Source: Bradyrhizobium sp. BRP22
Lineage (GTDB): Bacteria; Pseudomonadota; Alphaproteobacteria; Rhizobiales; Xanthobacteraceae
NCBI RefSeq assembly: GCF_020194175.1
Contig: NZ_JADYVX010000001.1
Coordinates: forward strand, 248,001 to 312,000
Reading direction: 5' to 3'
DNA length: 64,000 nucleotides
Part shown: positions 47,047 through 54,056 of the stretch, in pieces
Numbering within the stretch: position 1 is the first letter of the stretch
Layout of the letters: every line of letters begins with the position of its first letter
The notes under the pieces: generated by a model
What the model was told of the DNA's origin: nothing
The model's database searches: none
Seen by the model: the letters and a program-made list of their open reading frames with translations, nothing else
Made by a program: the position numbers and the translations under genes

Positions 47047-47286
47047 TTATCGCTGGCGGTCCTCGCGCGACTTCAGCTTCGGCGGTTCGTCATAGCCGCG
47101 GCGGCTCGAGTAGAACAGCAGCGCCATCAGGCCGACGCCGATGATCACGGAAAACATGATGCCGATCGCCATGGCCGCATAGCCCTGGCCGGGCATTGCG
47201 GCACCCGGCAATGTCAATCCCTCGTAGGCAAACACGCCAACGGCCACCAGAATCGCAAGCAAGACAAGGCTGATCGCCACGCGCAT
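47047..47286 (-). CDS. Small two-helix membrane protein, unknown function
   Basis: A 79-residue protein with a first helix or signal anchor (AISLVLLAILVAVGVFAY) and a second helix (AIGIMFSVIIGVGLMALLFY), then a basic tail SSRRGYDEPPKLKSREDRQR. It converges on the DUF6537 gene with adjacent stops. I do not recognise a family. The GGAAGGCAGCAACC upstream gives a good ribosome site. Confidence 0.72.
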   Translation of the reverse strand: MRVAISLVLLAILVAVGVFAYEGLTLPGAAMPGQGYAAMAIGIMFSVIIGVGLMALLFYSSRRGYDEPPKLKSREDRQR

Positions 47287-47350
47287 GGTTGCTGCCTTCC
47301 TTGTTTGGATAACAAGAACCGGTAGACGTCTTGCGTTCCTGCAAAGGCTG

Positions 47351-47566
47351 CTATTTCGCGGCGGGAGCCAGTTCGTTGAGCGCCCGTTCCCCGGCGGCGA
47401 TCAGTTCCGTCAGCGTGGTCTTGCCGCCCTCGGCGGATCTGATGATTTGTCTGGCAATTCTCTTGCGAACCGAATGCCGCTCGCCATGCTGCGTTTGCTC
47501 GCAGATCCGATCCAACGCGGCGTTCATGGTCGCCAGGGTCTTCGAATCAAATTTTGCCTCGATCAT
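47351..47566 (-). CDS. Small conserved-looking protein, unknown function
   Basis: A 71-residue protein (MIEAKFDSKTLATMNAALDR...). It is mainly helical, with KRIARQIIRSAEGGKTTLTELIAAGERAL. Its ATG overlaps the stop of the gene at 47563 by four bases, so the two small genes form a unit. No family recognised. The regular codon use and coupling argue for a real gene. Confidence 0.7.
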   Translation of the reverse strand: MIEAKFDSKTLATMNAALDRICEQTQHGERHSVRKRIARQIIRSAEGGKTTLTELIAAGERALNELAPAAK

Positions 47567-47787
47567 TTTGCCCCTCCCTGATCTCTCCTCTCACTCACTG
47601 CATGGCGGATGGTCAGCATGGCGCTGACATCGAGCACATTCTCGGTCTGCTTGGCCTTTTTCATCAATGCATCGCGCTCGCGCCCGAGCGGGAGCCGGCG
47701 CGCGGCGGCGCGTGCATCGCGGGCGAATTTCTGCAAACGGACCTCGAATGGCTCGGTCGGCCGCGATCTGTTTCGCTTCTTCTTCAT
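47563..47787 (-). CDS. Small basic protein, unknown function
   Basis: A 74-residue protein with a lysine/arginine-rich start (MKKKRNRSRPTEPFEVRLQK) and a helical body (FARDARAAARRLPLGRERDALMKKAKQTENVLDV, positions ~21-54, cited in part). It overlaps the following gene by ATGA. The pair resembles small two-gene units such as toxin-antitoxin pairs only in layout; no toxin or antitoxin motif is seen. Confidence 0.7.
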   Translation of the reverse strand: MKKKRNRSRPTEPFEVRLQKFARDARAAARRLPLGRERDALMKKAKQTENVLDVSAMLTIRHAVSERRDQGGAK

Positions 47788-47917
47788 GCCGCCTCCGATC
47801 TGGAAGCGAAGCTAATCTGCAGCCTCGACAGCGTCCTTAACCTATGAAAGCCGGTCAAACCAAAGATGCAAATCTTGGGCGACTGGAACGTTTGCCGCGG
47901 CCGAGCGTAAGCCTGTT

Positions 47918-47952
47918 GCTTCCGCCATCCGTCCCCGGAGGATGGCGGAAGC
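47918..47952. other. Perfect 13-bp inverted repeat (hairpin 1)
   Basis: GCTTCCGCCATCC at 47918-47930 and GGATGGCGGAAGC at 47940-47952 pair perfectly around a 9-nt loop. It lies in a 229-bp gap between divergent small genes (47787 and 48017), with no T-tract on either side. Confidence 0.85.
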
Positions 47953-47965
47953 ACTCCGGTGATAA

Positions 47966-47990
47966 GCCCCGGCGAAAAGGTCGCCGGGGC
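47966..47990. other. Perfect 10-bp inverted repeat (hairpin 2)
   Basis: GCCCCGGCGA at 47966-47975 and TCGCCGGGGC at 47981-47990 pair perfectly around AAAGG. It is 14 bp after hairpin 1 and 27 bp before the ATG at 48017, so on a plus-strand transcript it would sit in the leader of that gene. Confidence 0.85.
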
Positions 47991-48016
47991 CGTCGAGGGC
48001 ATCAGGGAAGCAGCCG

Positions 48017-48223
48017 ATGACACGTTCCAGCCAAGGCATCGTCAGGGACAAGAAGGGCGAGGAGCAGCCTGCCGACAAGCGGCGCGCCCAGACCGCGCAC
48101 AAGACGGATCCGAACCATTCCACTTCGAAGGAAGCGACGCGCGATCCCAAACTCACCGACGACAACAAGACGCCGGGTTCGGGAATGGGCCCCGACGATA
48201 GCGGCGACGCGCCGACTGGATAG
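48017..48223 (+). CDS. Small hydrophilic, probably disordered protein, unknown function
   Basis: A 68-residue protein without cysteine or aromatic residues, rich in K, D, S, T and G (DKKGEEQPADKRRAQ, DPKLTDDNKTPGSGMGPDD). An AGGGAAG sequence lies ~9 bases before the ATG. Composition suggests an intrinsically disordered, stress-type protein; nothing more specific can be said. A minus-strand frame over the same bases looks like a shadow. Confidence 0.62.
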   Translation: MTRSSQGIVRDKKGEEQPADKRRAQTAHKTDPNHSTSKEATRDPKLTDDNKTPGSGMGPDDSGDAPTG

Positions 48224-48284
48224 CAAAGACGTTGCATCAGTTTGCTGCGGCCCTGCGGCACGAGGGCTGACGCGAATCCGTCAC

Positions 48285-48464
48285 CTATTCGGAGCCACCG
48301 TCCAGTTTGGCGACGATGCGAATCCCCTGCCAGACCTCGATCGCGCCGCCATTGAAGTGATGGCGCGCCTTTGCGACCGCGTCTTCGTCCGTCTCGCTTT
48401 CCAACTCCATCCGCTCGCGAATGTGGCCGTCGATTCCCAACAGATAGGCCCGGTATTCCTGCAT
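48285..48464 (-). CDS. Small protein, unknown function
   Basis: A 59-residue protein. The start at 48464 (MQEYRAYLLGIDGHIRERME) is preferred over 48527, since the sequence from Met onward reads as a compact domain of a type I recall as common in Bradyrhizobium (YRAYLxGxDGHI, then DEDAVAKARHH). It is divergent from the Crp/Fnr gene at 48680. No function known. Confidence 0.7.
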   Translation of the reverse strand: MQEYRAYLLGIDGHIRERMELESETDEDAVAKARHHFNGGAIEVWQGIRIVAKLDGGSE

Positions 48465-48616
48465 CACATTTCCCCGACTGCACCGCTGCAGATCGTCACA
48501 GACAGGGTTTCGCCTGCGCATTAACATGTGGTGGGTGTGCTTGAAGAAACTTGCATTTTGGGCCCCAGCGTTCGCAACCTGTTAGAGTATGATATAGTAA
48601 TAGCTACTTGAGAGTG

Positions 48617-48632
48617 AATAACATACGTTATT
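48617..48632. promoter_or_regulatory. Palindrome upstream of the Crp/Fnr regulator gene
   Basis: AATAAC-ATAC-GTTATT: perfect 6-bp arms with a 4-bp centre, 48 bp before the TTG start. It lies in an AT-rich stretch containing TATGATATAG. Candidate autoregulatory operator of the Crp/Fnr protein. Confidence 0.45.
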
Positions 48633-48679
48633 GAACTGGACCGATTCGTACTCGACTTATTCGCGGGGAGACCGTTCCG

Positions 48680-49417
48680 TTGAGTCCACTCGTTCGTAAG
48701 CTTGAGCAGTTTGTGCGGCTGTCGTCGGCCGATCGCGCGTTTCTCAACCGCGCGGCATCGGAGCGACTGCGCAAGTTCGGTCCCCGCGTCGATATCGTGC
48801 GCGAAGGTGAGAGACCCAAGGACGTGCAGTTGGTCGTTGCCGGCTGGGCGTGCCGCTACAAGCAGTTGGAAGACGGGCGGCGGCAGGTGGTGTCCTTCTT
48901 CCTGCCGGGCGATATCTGCGATCTCAATGTTTTCATCCTGCGCGAGATGGACCATTCGATCGGCTCGATCACGGATGTCGCCATCGCCGACCTCTCGCGC
49001 GAATTCTTCGAGGAGATCAGCGGTGGATATCCGCGCGTCGTGACGGCGCTGTGGTGGGAAAGCCTGGTCGATGCCGCGATCCAGCGCGAATGGACGCTGA
49101 ACCTTGGCCAGCGCACGGCGCTGGAGCGCATGGCGCATCTCTTGTGCGAGCTGTTCTTCCGGCTACGCCTTGCCGGCCTCACTAGCGGCGACAGTTGCGA
49201 CTTCCCTCTGACGCAAGCCGATCTCGCGGACGCCAGCGGGCTGTCCAAGGTGCATGTCAACCGCACCCTGCAGGAGCTGCGCTCGGCGAACCTGATCGTG
49301 TTGAAGGGCAAGACGCTTGTCGTGCCCGATCTTCGCCGCCTGATGGATGCCGGCCTGTTCAACGCCAACTATCTGCATATGGAGCGCGAAGGCCGGCAGC
49401 TCGACGCCATCGAATGA
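48680..49417 (+). CDS. Crp/Fnr-family transcriptional regulator
   Basis: A 245-residue regulator with a TTG start supported by GGGGAGA eight bases upstream. The N-terminal cNMP-type fold contains VDIVREGERPKDVQLVVAGWACRYKQLEDGRRQVV (~38-72, cited in part as VVAGWACRYKQLEDGRR) and FFLPGDICDLNVFIL. The N-terminal cysteines of FNR [4Fe-4S] binding are absent, as is a cAMP-type R-S-A cassette, so the signal is unknown. The C-terminal HTH is LTQADLADASGLSKVHVNRTL (~178-198). The palindrome at 48617 may be its site. Downstream, 49418-49936 shows no convincing gene; 49600-49860 is AT-richer than its surroundings. Confidence 0.9.
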   Translation: MSPLVRKLEQFVRLSSADRAFLNRAASERLRKFGPRVDIVREGERPKDVQLVVAGWACRYKQLEDGRRQVVSFFLPGDICDLNVFILREMDHSIGSITDVAIADLSREFFEEISGGYPRVVTALWWESLVDAAIQREWTLNLGQRTALERMAHLLCELFFRLRLAGLTSGDSCDFPLTQADLADASGLSKVHVNRTLQELRSANLIVLKGKTLVVPDLRRLMDAGLFNANYLHMEREGRQLDAIE

Positions 49418-49936
49418 TGCGGCCCGGCCTGGCCCCAGGTTGCTCTTGGTATCACGTACGCTTGGAGGTAGTGTAACGGTGGTCGAGCGGGAGTGGCTAC
49501 GCTCCGCATTTGCAGCCGGTCGCTACACTGCGACGCAGCGGCGAGGCTCGCATAGCCGTGTGAAGGCTTCTTGAGGTGGCCGTTCATTCGATCTGTTTGT
49601 GTGACGTATCTATTTGTTTTTACATATTTTTTGGTCGAGATGGTTTTCTTGAGCGAACAATCCTATGCGTCTGGACGATGTCCGCGCCCTGTCTCGACTA
49701 CAAATCGCAGTCGGCTATGGTGTTAAGCTTGATCGTCTGTGCGGCGATGCCGCAGCACTATCGCCGCAGAGCCACACCATATGAATTTCGGAGGACCGAG
49801 ACGTGCATTCGGGCGCAGGAGATGCCATAAATGGCCGCAAGTTTTGAATATTGCGGGTTTAAGAAAAAGTTGCGCTGACACCCAGGTCCGGTTTTTCTCC
49901 ATCATTTCCCACTAGTCGCAACGAAGGGCGTCAGCT

Positions 49937-50338
49937 TTGTCGTTTCCATCCATGTCGTCGTCGGTCCCGGTTGCAGCGCTGGTAGGATGGATGCTGCTGC
50001 TGACCGCCAAGCACATCGTGGCGGATTTCCTTCTGCAGAATTCCTGGATGGCGATCGGCAAGGATCAGAAGAGCGGCTGGGCGCTGCCCTTGTTTGCGCA
50101 TTGTCTCGTTCATCTTGCGACCTCGCTGCTCCTGATCCTGGTGATCGCGCCACGATTCTGGTTCGTCGCCTTCATCGATTTCTTCATCCACCTTGCGGTG
50201 GATCGTGCCAAGGGAATCACCACCTCGACCTTCGGCGTCACCACCGAGCATCCCTGGTTCTGGTCACTGATCGGCGTCGATCAGGCACTGCATCATCTGA
50301 CTGGCTTCGGCCTTGCGATCTTCATGGCCGTGAACTGA
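49937..50338 (+). CDS. DUF3307-family membrane protein
   Basis: A 133-residue protein with about three helices. The family feature KHIVADFLLQNSWMAIGKDQ (residues ~25-44) with a His-x3-Asp-Phe core is clear, as are AHCLVHLATSLLL and FIDFFIHLAVDRAKG. The start is TTG at 49937, with AAGGG eight bases upstream; an ATG at 49952 is the alternative. Function of the family is unknown. Confidence 0.82.
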   Translation: MSFPSMSSSVPVAALVGWMLLLTAKHIVADFLLQNSWMAIGKDQKSGWALPLFAHCLVHLATSLLLILVIAPRFWFVAFIDFFIHLAVDRAKGITTSTFGVTTEHPWFWSLIGVDQALHHLTGFGLAIFMAVN

Positions 50339-50557
50339 GTTGCGTCCTTCGCCCCATCATTCCGGGGCTCGATGCTCTCATCCCCCTGAACGACAAATGC
50401 CCTCCTGGCGCAGCGACGGCTCCGTTGGCGACAGCGGTAAAGAACGCCGCTTTCTGATTCGCTCAAAGCTGGCAATCCACCCGGATGACTACTGGCGCCC
50501 GTGGTTAACCCTTCGTTAGAGAATTGCACGGCATCTTGCGGATCAGGGAGAACTGCA

Positions 50558-50956
50558 ATGTTTTCAAGCCGCAACGCCTTCGAGAACGACGTTTGCCCGG
50601 TCCGCGACGAGCTGCTCGGACAGATGTACCGCGCCAACCCGGCCGGCCTTCAGGCCCTGGTCGAGAGCGTCTCGTCCGATGTCCGGGCCATGCTGGCGTT
50701 GTTCTGCTATCGCCGCCATCATCTGCATTCATTGGCGCTGGCGATCGCCGCAAGCTGCAGCGAGCGCGAGCTCGCTTTCTTCGGCGGCCACGTCGGCAAC
50801 ACGCTTTACAAACTGTCCCGCCAGCCAGCCCGCGTCACCACGCCCTCGCATGGCGGCCGCAAGCCGATCACGCTCTCGACCAAGCCGCTGGCGACCTTCG
50901 CGCCGATCATCGACGATCTCGACGAGGAAGAGGCTGCGGAGACCGTGACGGTCTAA
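50558..50956 (+). CDS. Hypothetical protein, helical
   Basis: A 132-residue protein. The ATG at 50558 follows AGGGAGA. The sequence RNAFENDVCPVRDELLGQMY, LALFCYRRHHLHSLALAIAA and SEREL has no motif I recognise. The C-terminus is acidic (IIDDLDEEEAAETV). Codon use matches the neighbours, and a family D repeat follows the stop, so it is probably a real gene specific to the genus. Confidence 0.72.
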   Translation: MFSSRNAFENDVCPVRDELLGQMYRANPAGLQALVESVSSDVRAMLALFCYRRHHLHSLALAIAASCSERELAFFGGHVGNTLYKLSRQPARVTTPSHGGRKPITLSTKPLATFAPIIDDLDEEEAAETVTV

Positions 50957-50980
50957 GCCTCTTAGCGGACCACGAACTCT

Positions 50981-51090
50981 CCCTCATCCCGAGGAGCCGC
51001 AAAGCGGCGTCTCGAGGCATGGGCCGCGGGCGAGATCAGGGCCTCATGGGTTTCGAGACGCGCGAAGACGCGCTCCTCACCATGAGGGTC
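50981..51090. repeat. Intergenic repeat family D, copy 3
   Basis: CCCTCATCCCGAGGAGCCGC, GGCGTCTCGAGGCATGGG, then GGGCCTCATGGGTTTCGAG and CTCCTCACCATGAGGGTC. It lies between convergent genes. Confidence 0.88.
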
Positions 51091-51107
51091 TTCCGACCGT
51101 ATCCGGG

Positions 51108-51416
51108 CTACGGTTCGACTGCCAGCACCGGCAGCCCGTGCCGGCGTCGCGCCATCGCGCATTCGGCATCGCCGGGCATGCAGGTGCGGCAGACCTCGGG
51201 CCGCATCGCATAGATCGCGCAGCTCGTGGCAACGCCGATGTCGCCTGACAGTGCCGAGCAGCGGTCGCCGTCGCAGCGCATGCCGGATTGCCTTGCATTG
51301 ACGTATTGCTGCGGGATCAGGTCAAGCTCCGCCTCGTCCTCCGTGCTGAAGCGGGGCCAGTTCTCCGAATACCAGCAGCACGCGCCGCAGGCCTGGCAGG
51401 GATTTTCGATCGACAT
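51108..51416 (-). CDS. YkgJ-family cysteine cluster protein
   Basis: A 102-residue protein with CQACGACCWY at the N-terminus and further cysteines in CDGDRCSAL, TSCAIYAMRPEVCRTC, the pattern of the YkgJ putative metal-binding domain (zinc or iron-sulfur). Its ATG shares one base with the stop of the WYL regulator (TGATG), so they form an operon. Cellular role unknown. Confidence 0.88.
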   Translation of the reverse strand: MSIENPCQACGACCWYSENWPRFSTEDEAELDLIPQQYVNARQSGMRCDGDRCSALSGDIGVATSCAIYAMRPEVCRTCMPGDAECAMARRRHGLPVLAVEP

Positions 51417-52114
51417 CAGACGTCCTTCGGTGCTTCCCAGACCAGGCTGCGGCGCCAGCGCGCGCGCAACAGGTCGCGCCTCTCAGGATATTTCTCGTCA
51501 TGATAGATCGCGCCGAGCACGCGGTCGGTGCGGAAACTGCGGAAATCTTTTCGCAGCTCGCACCATGCCGCCAGGATACGCACCGCCTCGTGATAGCCGA
51601 CCGCGATCGGCCAGATCGTGCGTTCGGTGTCGCGACCATGTTCGTCGCGATAATTAAGCGTGATCTTCTTGCCGTCGTGGATCTGCGAGCGTGTCCGCAC
51701 CATGTCGATACGGTCGGGTTCCTGGTTCCGCGCCCAGCGGGCTCGGCTTGCCGGTTCGAGCACGAACGGCCGCAAGCGCTCAGGGACGGTATCGGCGATC
51801 TTCGCCATTAGGTCTTGCGCGGCACGCGCCAGCGCAGGATCGGCATGGCCCGTGACCCAGCTTGCGCCAAGCACGCAAGCCTCGATCTCATCGGGCGTGA
51901 GCATCAAGGGCGGCAGGTCGAATCCCTTTTCCAGGATGTAGCCCATGCCGGCCTCGCCGCGAATCGGTACACGCTGTTCGATCAGGGTCGCGATGTCGCG
52001 ATAGATCGTGCGCTTGGATGTCTCGAGTTCGGCGGCGATCGCGTCCGCGGTCAGCGGTTTGCGGGTACGCCGAAGCACCTGGATGATCTGAAACAGCCGG
52101 TCGGCGCGTCTCAT
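51416..52114 (-). CDS. WYL-domain transcriptional regulator (YafY type)
   Basis: A 232-residue regulator: N-terminal HTH_11 (RADRLFQIIQVLRRTRKPLTADAIAAELE, residues ~3-31, and SKRTIYRDIATL) and a WYL domain (~130-200; HDGKKITLNYRDEHGRDTERTIWPIAVGYHEA, cited in part as GRDTERTIWPIAVGY). The start at 52114 follows AAGAGA. Proteins of this kind bind palindromic operators beside their own genes. Two copies of a CTGCTGACA...TGGCAGCAG operator lie upstream, before the genes at 52259 and 52567. Confidence 0.91.
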   Translation of the reverse strand: MRRADRLFQIIQVLRRTRKPLTADAIAAELETSKRTIYRDIATLIEQRVPIRGEAGMGYILEKGFDLPPLMLTPDEIEACVLGASWVTGHADPALARAAQDLMAKIADTVPERLRPFVLEPASRARWARNQEPDRIDMVRTRSQIHDGKKITLNYRDEHGRDTERTIWPIAVGYHEAVRILAAWCELRKDFRSFRTDRVLGAIYHDEKYPERRDLLRARWRRSLVWEAPKDV

Positions 52115-52188
52115 GGTCGGTCTCTTTAGCAGGTCTCTTTGGTTCGTCTGTTCCGGGGTCGTCAATTTTCCCGCGGTCGGCCCCGCTG

Positions 52189-52216
52189 CTGCTGACAGGA
52201 TGTTGGCAGCAGGGGG
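52189..52216. promoter_or_regulatory. Operator copy A, probable WYL-regulator site
   Basis: CTGCTGACA, then GGATGT, then TGGCAGCAG and GGGG. The outer arms CTGCTG/CAGCAG are perfect and the interior partly symmetric. TATAAC at 52221 could be the -10 of a plus-strand promoter. The copy ends 43 bp before the ATG at 52259, exactly as copy B relates to 52567. It is 75 bp from the divergent WYL regulator start. Confidence 0.8.
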
Positions 52217-52258
52217 TGGCTATAACAGGACAACACCTCAACTGAAGGGAATTTGTCC

Positions 52259-52531
52259 ATGCTGAATCATATTGGAAGCGGCGGCTTCGATAGCCGTCTT
52301 GGCAGGTTCAGGCGAGCCCAAACCTTTGCACTGGAACAGCTCGTCACGATCCACAGCGTCTCCTCCGACCTTCGCTGGGCGCTCATCGAGCTGGCCCTGC
52401 GTTCGATCGCCGCCCTGTTGACGGCCGCCGGGAAGCACCTGGTTTTCCGCAGCCGCCGTCTCGTGAAACGGGTTCGTTTGGCGACCCATTTTACCCCTGC
52501 TGACACCATGGTGGCAGCAGGGGGCCGCTAG
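52259..52531 (+). CDS. Small protein of unknown function between two operator copies
   Basis: A 90-residue frame from ATG 52259, with GAAGGGA nine bases upstream. It contains one hydrophobic stretch (LRWALIELALRSIAALLTA) and a basic segment (FRSRRLVKRVRLA). Its last codons (PADTMVAAGG) are read from operator copy B, which makes the C-terminus suspicious. It may be a real small gene under the first operator, or a remnant of a gene once duplicated with its promoter. Confidence 0.5.
   Translation: MLNHIGSGGFDSRLGRFRRAQTFALEQLVTIHSVSSDLRWALIELALRSIAALLTAAGKHLVFRSRRLVKRVRLATHFTPADTMVAAGGR
52497..52524. promoter_or_regulatory. Operator copy B, probable WYL-regulator site before the GST-like gene
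   Basis: CTGCTGACACCATGG then TGGCAGCAGGGGG (one shared G at the join). Its first 24 bp are an almost perfect palindrome, broken only at the A/G pair flanking CACCATGGTG. The GGGGG-n2-GCTA context after it also matches copy A. It ends 43 bp before the ATG at 52567. Confidence 0.82.
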
Positions 52532-52566
52532 GCTCAGCTTTTTTTTGGGAATTTGGGAGGCTCCAG

Positions 52567-53295
52567 ATGATCATTCTCCATGGCTTCGGTCCGGGCTTCG
52601 GCCTGCCGGAAATCAGCCCCTTCGTGACCAAGACCGAGGTCCAGTTGAAGATGGCCGGGCTTGCCTACTGCAAGGAAAAGGCGATGCCGCCGAGTTCGCC
52701 CAAAGGGCAACTGCCTTACATCCGGGACGAGGCGGAGACGATCGCCGATTCGACCTTCATCCGCGCGCATATCGAGGGCAAATACGGCTTCGACTTCGAT
52801 GCGCCGTTGAGCCTCCAGGCGCGCGCACAGGCCTGGGCGTTCGAGCGGATGATCGAGCACCACGTCTATTGGGCTCTGGTCGGCGCGCGCTGGGTCGATG
52901 AAACCAATTTCGCCAAGGGGCCGGCCCATTTCTTCGACGGCGCGCCGGAGCATATGCGCGAGAAACTGCGGGAGGATGCGCAATTCCGTGTCGCCGAGAA
53001 CTATCTGCTGTCCGGCCTCGGCCGCCATGCGCCCGATGAGGACATCGACCTCGCCATCCGGTCATTGTTCGCGCTGTCCGTGCAGCTCGGCGACAAGCGG
53101 TATTTGATGGGTGACACGCCGTGCGGCACCGATGCCACCGCGTTCGGTGCGCTTGCGGGAATCTTGACGCCGTTCTTCGATTCGCCGCTGCGCGCGCGGA
53201 CCGAGAAATTCCGGAATCTCGCCGACTATGTCGACCGGATGATGGGGCAGTATTATCCGGAGTTCGGCTGGTCCCCTGTCCGTGAAGCGGCCTAG
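52567..53295 (+). CDS. Glutathione S-transferase-like protein
   Basis: A 242-residue protein with an N-terminal thioredoxin-like domain (ISPFVTKTEVQLKMAGLAYC, GQLPYIRDEAETIADSTFI) and a helical C-terminal domain (~85-230; YLMGDTPCGTDATAFGALAG). The layout matches the failed-axon-connections/metaxin-like GST group. GGGAGG precedes the ATG. The strongly symmetric operator 43 bp upstream makes it the best candidate target of the WYL regulator. Substrate unknown. Confidence 0.88.
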   Translation: MIILHGFGPGFGLPEISPFVTKTEVQLKMAGLAYCKEKAMPPSSPKGQLPYIRDEAETIADSTFIRAHIEGKYGFDFDAPLSLQARAQAWAFERMIEHHVYWALVGARWVDETNFAKGPAHFFDGAPEHMREKLREDAQFRVAENYLLSGLGRHAPDEDIDLAIRSLFALSVQLGDKRYLMGDTPCGTDATAFGALAGILTPFFDSPLRARTEKFRNLADYVDRMMGQYYPEFGWSPVREAA

Positions 53296-53306
53296 GATCA
53301 GGTCGT

Positions 53307-53939
53307 CTAAGATGATGTCGCGGCCTGCGGCTGGCCCTTCAATGCGGCCAGCTCGGCCTCGAGCTCGGTAATGCGTGCATCACGCGCGACGAGCGCCGCC
53401 GCGACATCGGCGGCGTCGACCTTCTGCGGAATGTGCTGCGGGCAGTTGGTGTCCCAGGCCGTTATCTTGAACAGGATCACCTGCTCAGGCCGCGCCTTGT
53501 AGCCTTTCGGCATCAGCGATTGCGTCAGCGCCGGGTCGTCGTCGACCACGCGCGCTTCCCCCCAGAGCTTGACGCGTCTGCGATACGCGTAATCCATCAC
53601 GAAGATATACGCCTTCGGATTCTCGGACAGGTTGCCCTGGGTGATGTACTGCCGGTTGCCGCTGAAGTCGGCGAACGCAATGGTGCTGGCGTCCAGGATC
53701 TTGATGAAGCCCTTCGGCCCGCCGCGGTGCTGGATATAGGGCTGGCCATCGGCCGAGGCGGTCGCGAAATAGAAACTGTTGGCGTTGGCGAGGAAGGCCG
53801 CCAGGTTCATGTCGATCTCGGTGCGCCAGCCGCGCTGTTCGACCTGGGCATAGGCTTCGCGCGAACCCTTGCGCGCCTGGATCGCCTTCACCGCCGGTGT
53901 GAAGGCGACGTCGCTGGCATAGGTCTGGACATCGGACAT
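53307..53939 (-). CDS. Pyridoxamine 5'-phosphate oxidase-like FMN protein
   Basis: A 210-residue split-barrel protein. The ATG at 53939 follows GGAGG by five bases. FYFATASADGQPYIQHRGGPKGF (cited in part: YFATASADGQPYIQHR) and NRQYITQGNLSENPKAYIF are the FMN-binding segments. The C-terminus is a short coiled coil (ARDARITELEAELAALKG). The family includes flavin reductase-like and general-stress proteins. It is divergent from a LysR gene, and is its likely target. Confidence 0.9.
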   Translation of the reverse strand: MSDVQTYASDVAFTPAVKAIQARKGSREAYAQVEQRGWRTEIDMNLAAFLANANSFYFATASADGQPYIQHRGGPKGFIKILDASTIAFADFSGNRQYITQGNLSENPKAYIFVMDYAYRRRVKLWGEARVVDDDPALTQSLMPKGYKARPEQVILFKITAWDTNCPQHIPQKVDAADVAAALVARDARITELEAELAALKGQPQAATSS

Positions 53940-54034
53940 CTGAGCCTCCTGGCTTGGAGCGCCAAAGCATCGTTTCGCGTCCAACATGGGTCAGTTCCCG
54001 GAGTTAAACAATCAAGGCCGTTGACAGTTCACTG

Positions 54035-54049
54035 TTGCAGACTATGCAA
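54035..54049. promoter_or_regulatory. LysR-type T-N11-A operator between the PPOx and LysR genes
   Basis: TTGCA-GACTA-TGCAA: a perfect palindrome in T-N11-A form, 8 bp before the LysR ATG and 96 bp from the PPOx ATG. A TTGACA at 54021 could be the -35 of the LysR gene, so binding here would repress its own synthesis. Confidence 0.65.
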
Positions 54050-54056
54050 TAATACG

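Noticed and set aside
47784..48023. Minus-strand frame covering the two hairpins
   Set aside because: No family features; the perfect inverted repeats dictate its sequence.
49576..49830. 84-codon plus-strand frame in the AT-richer gap after the Crp/Fnr gene
   Set aside because: Odd composition with many Cys, Ile and Phe, no ribosome site, no recognisable domain; base use differs from real genes nearby.
53433..54056. 208-codon N-terminal extension of the LysR gene
   Set aside because: Antisense to the PPOx gene; the LysR helix-turn-helix begins at the ATG 54057.
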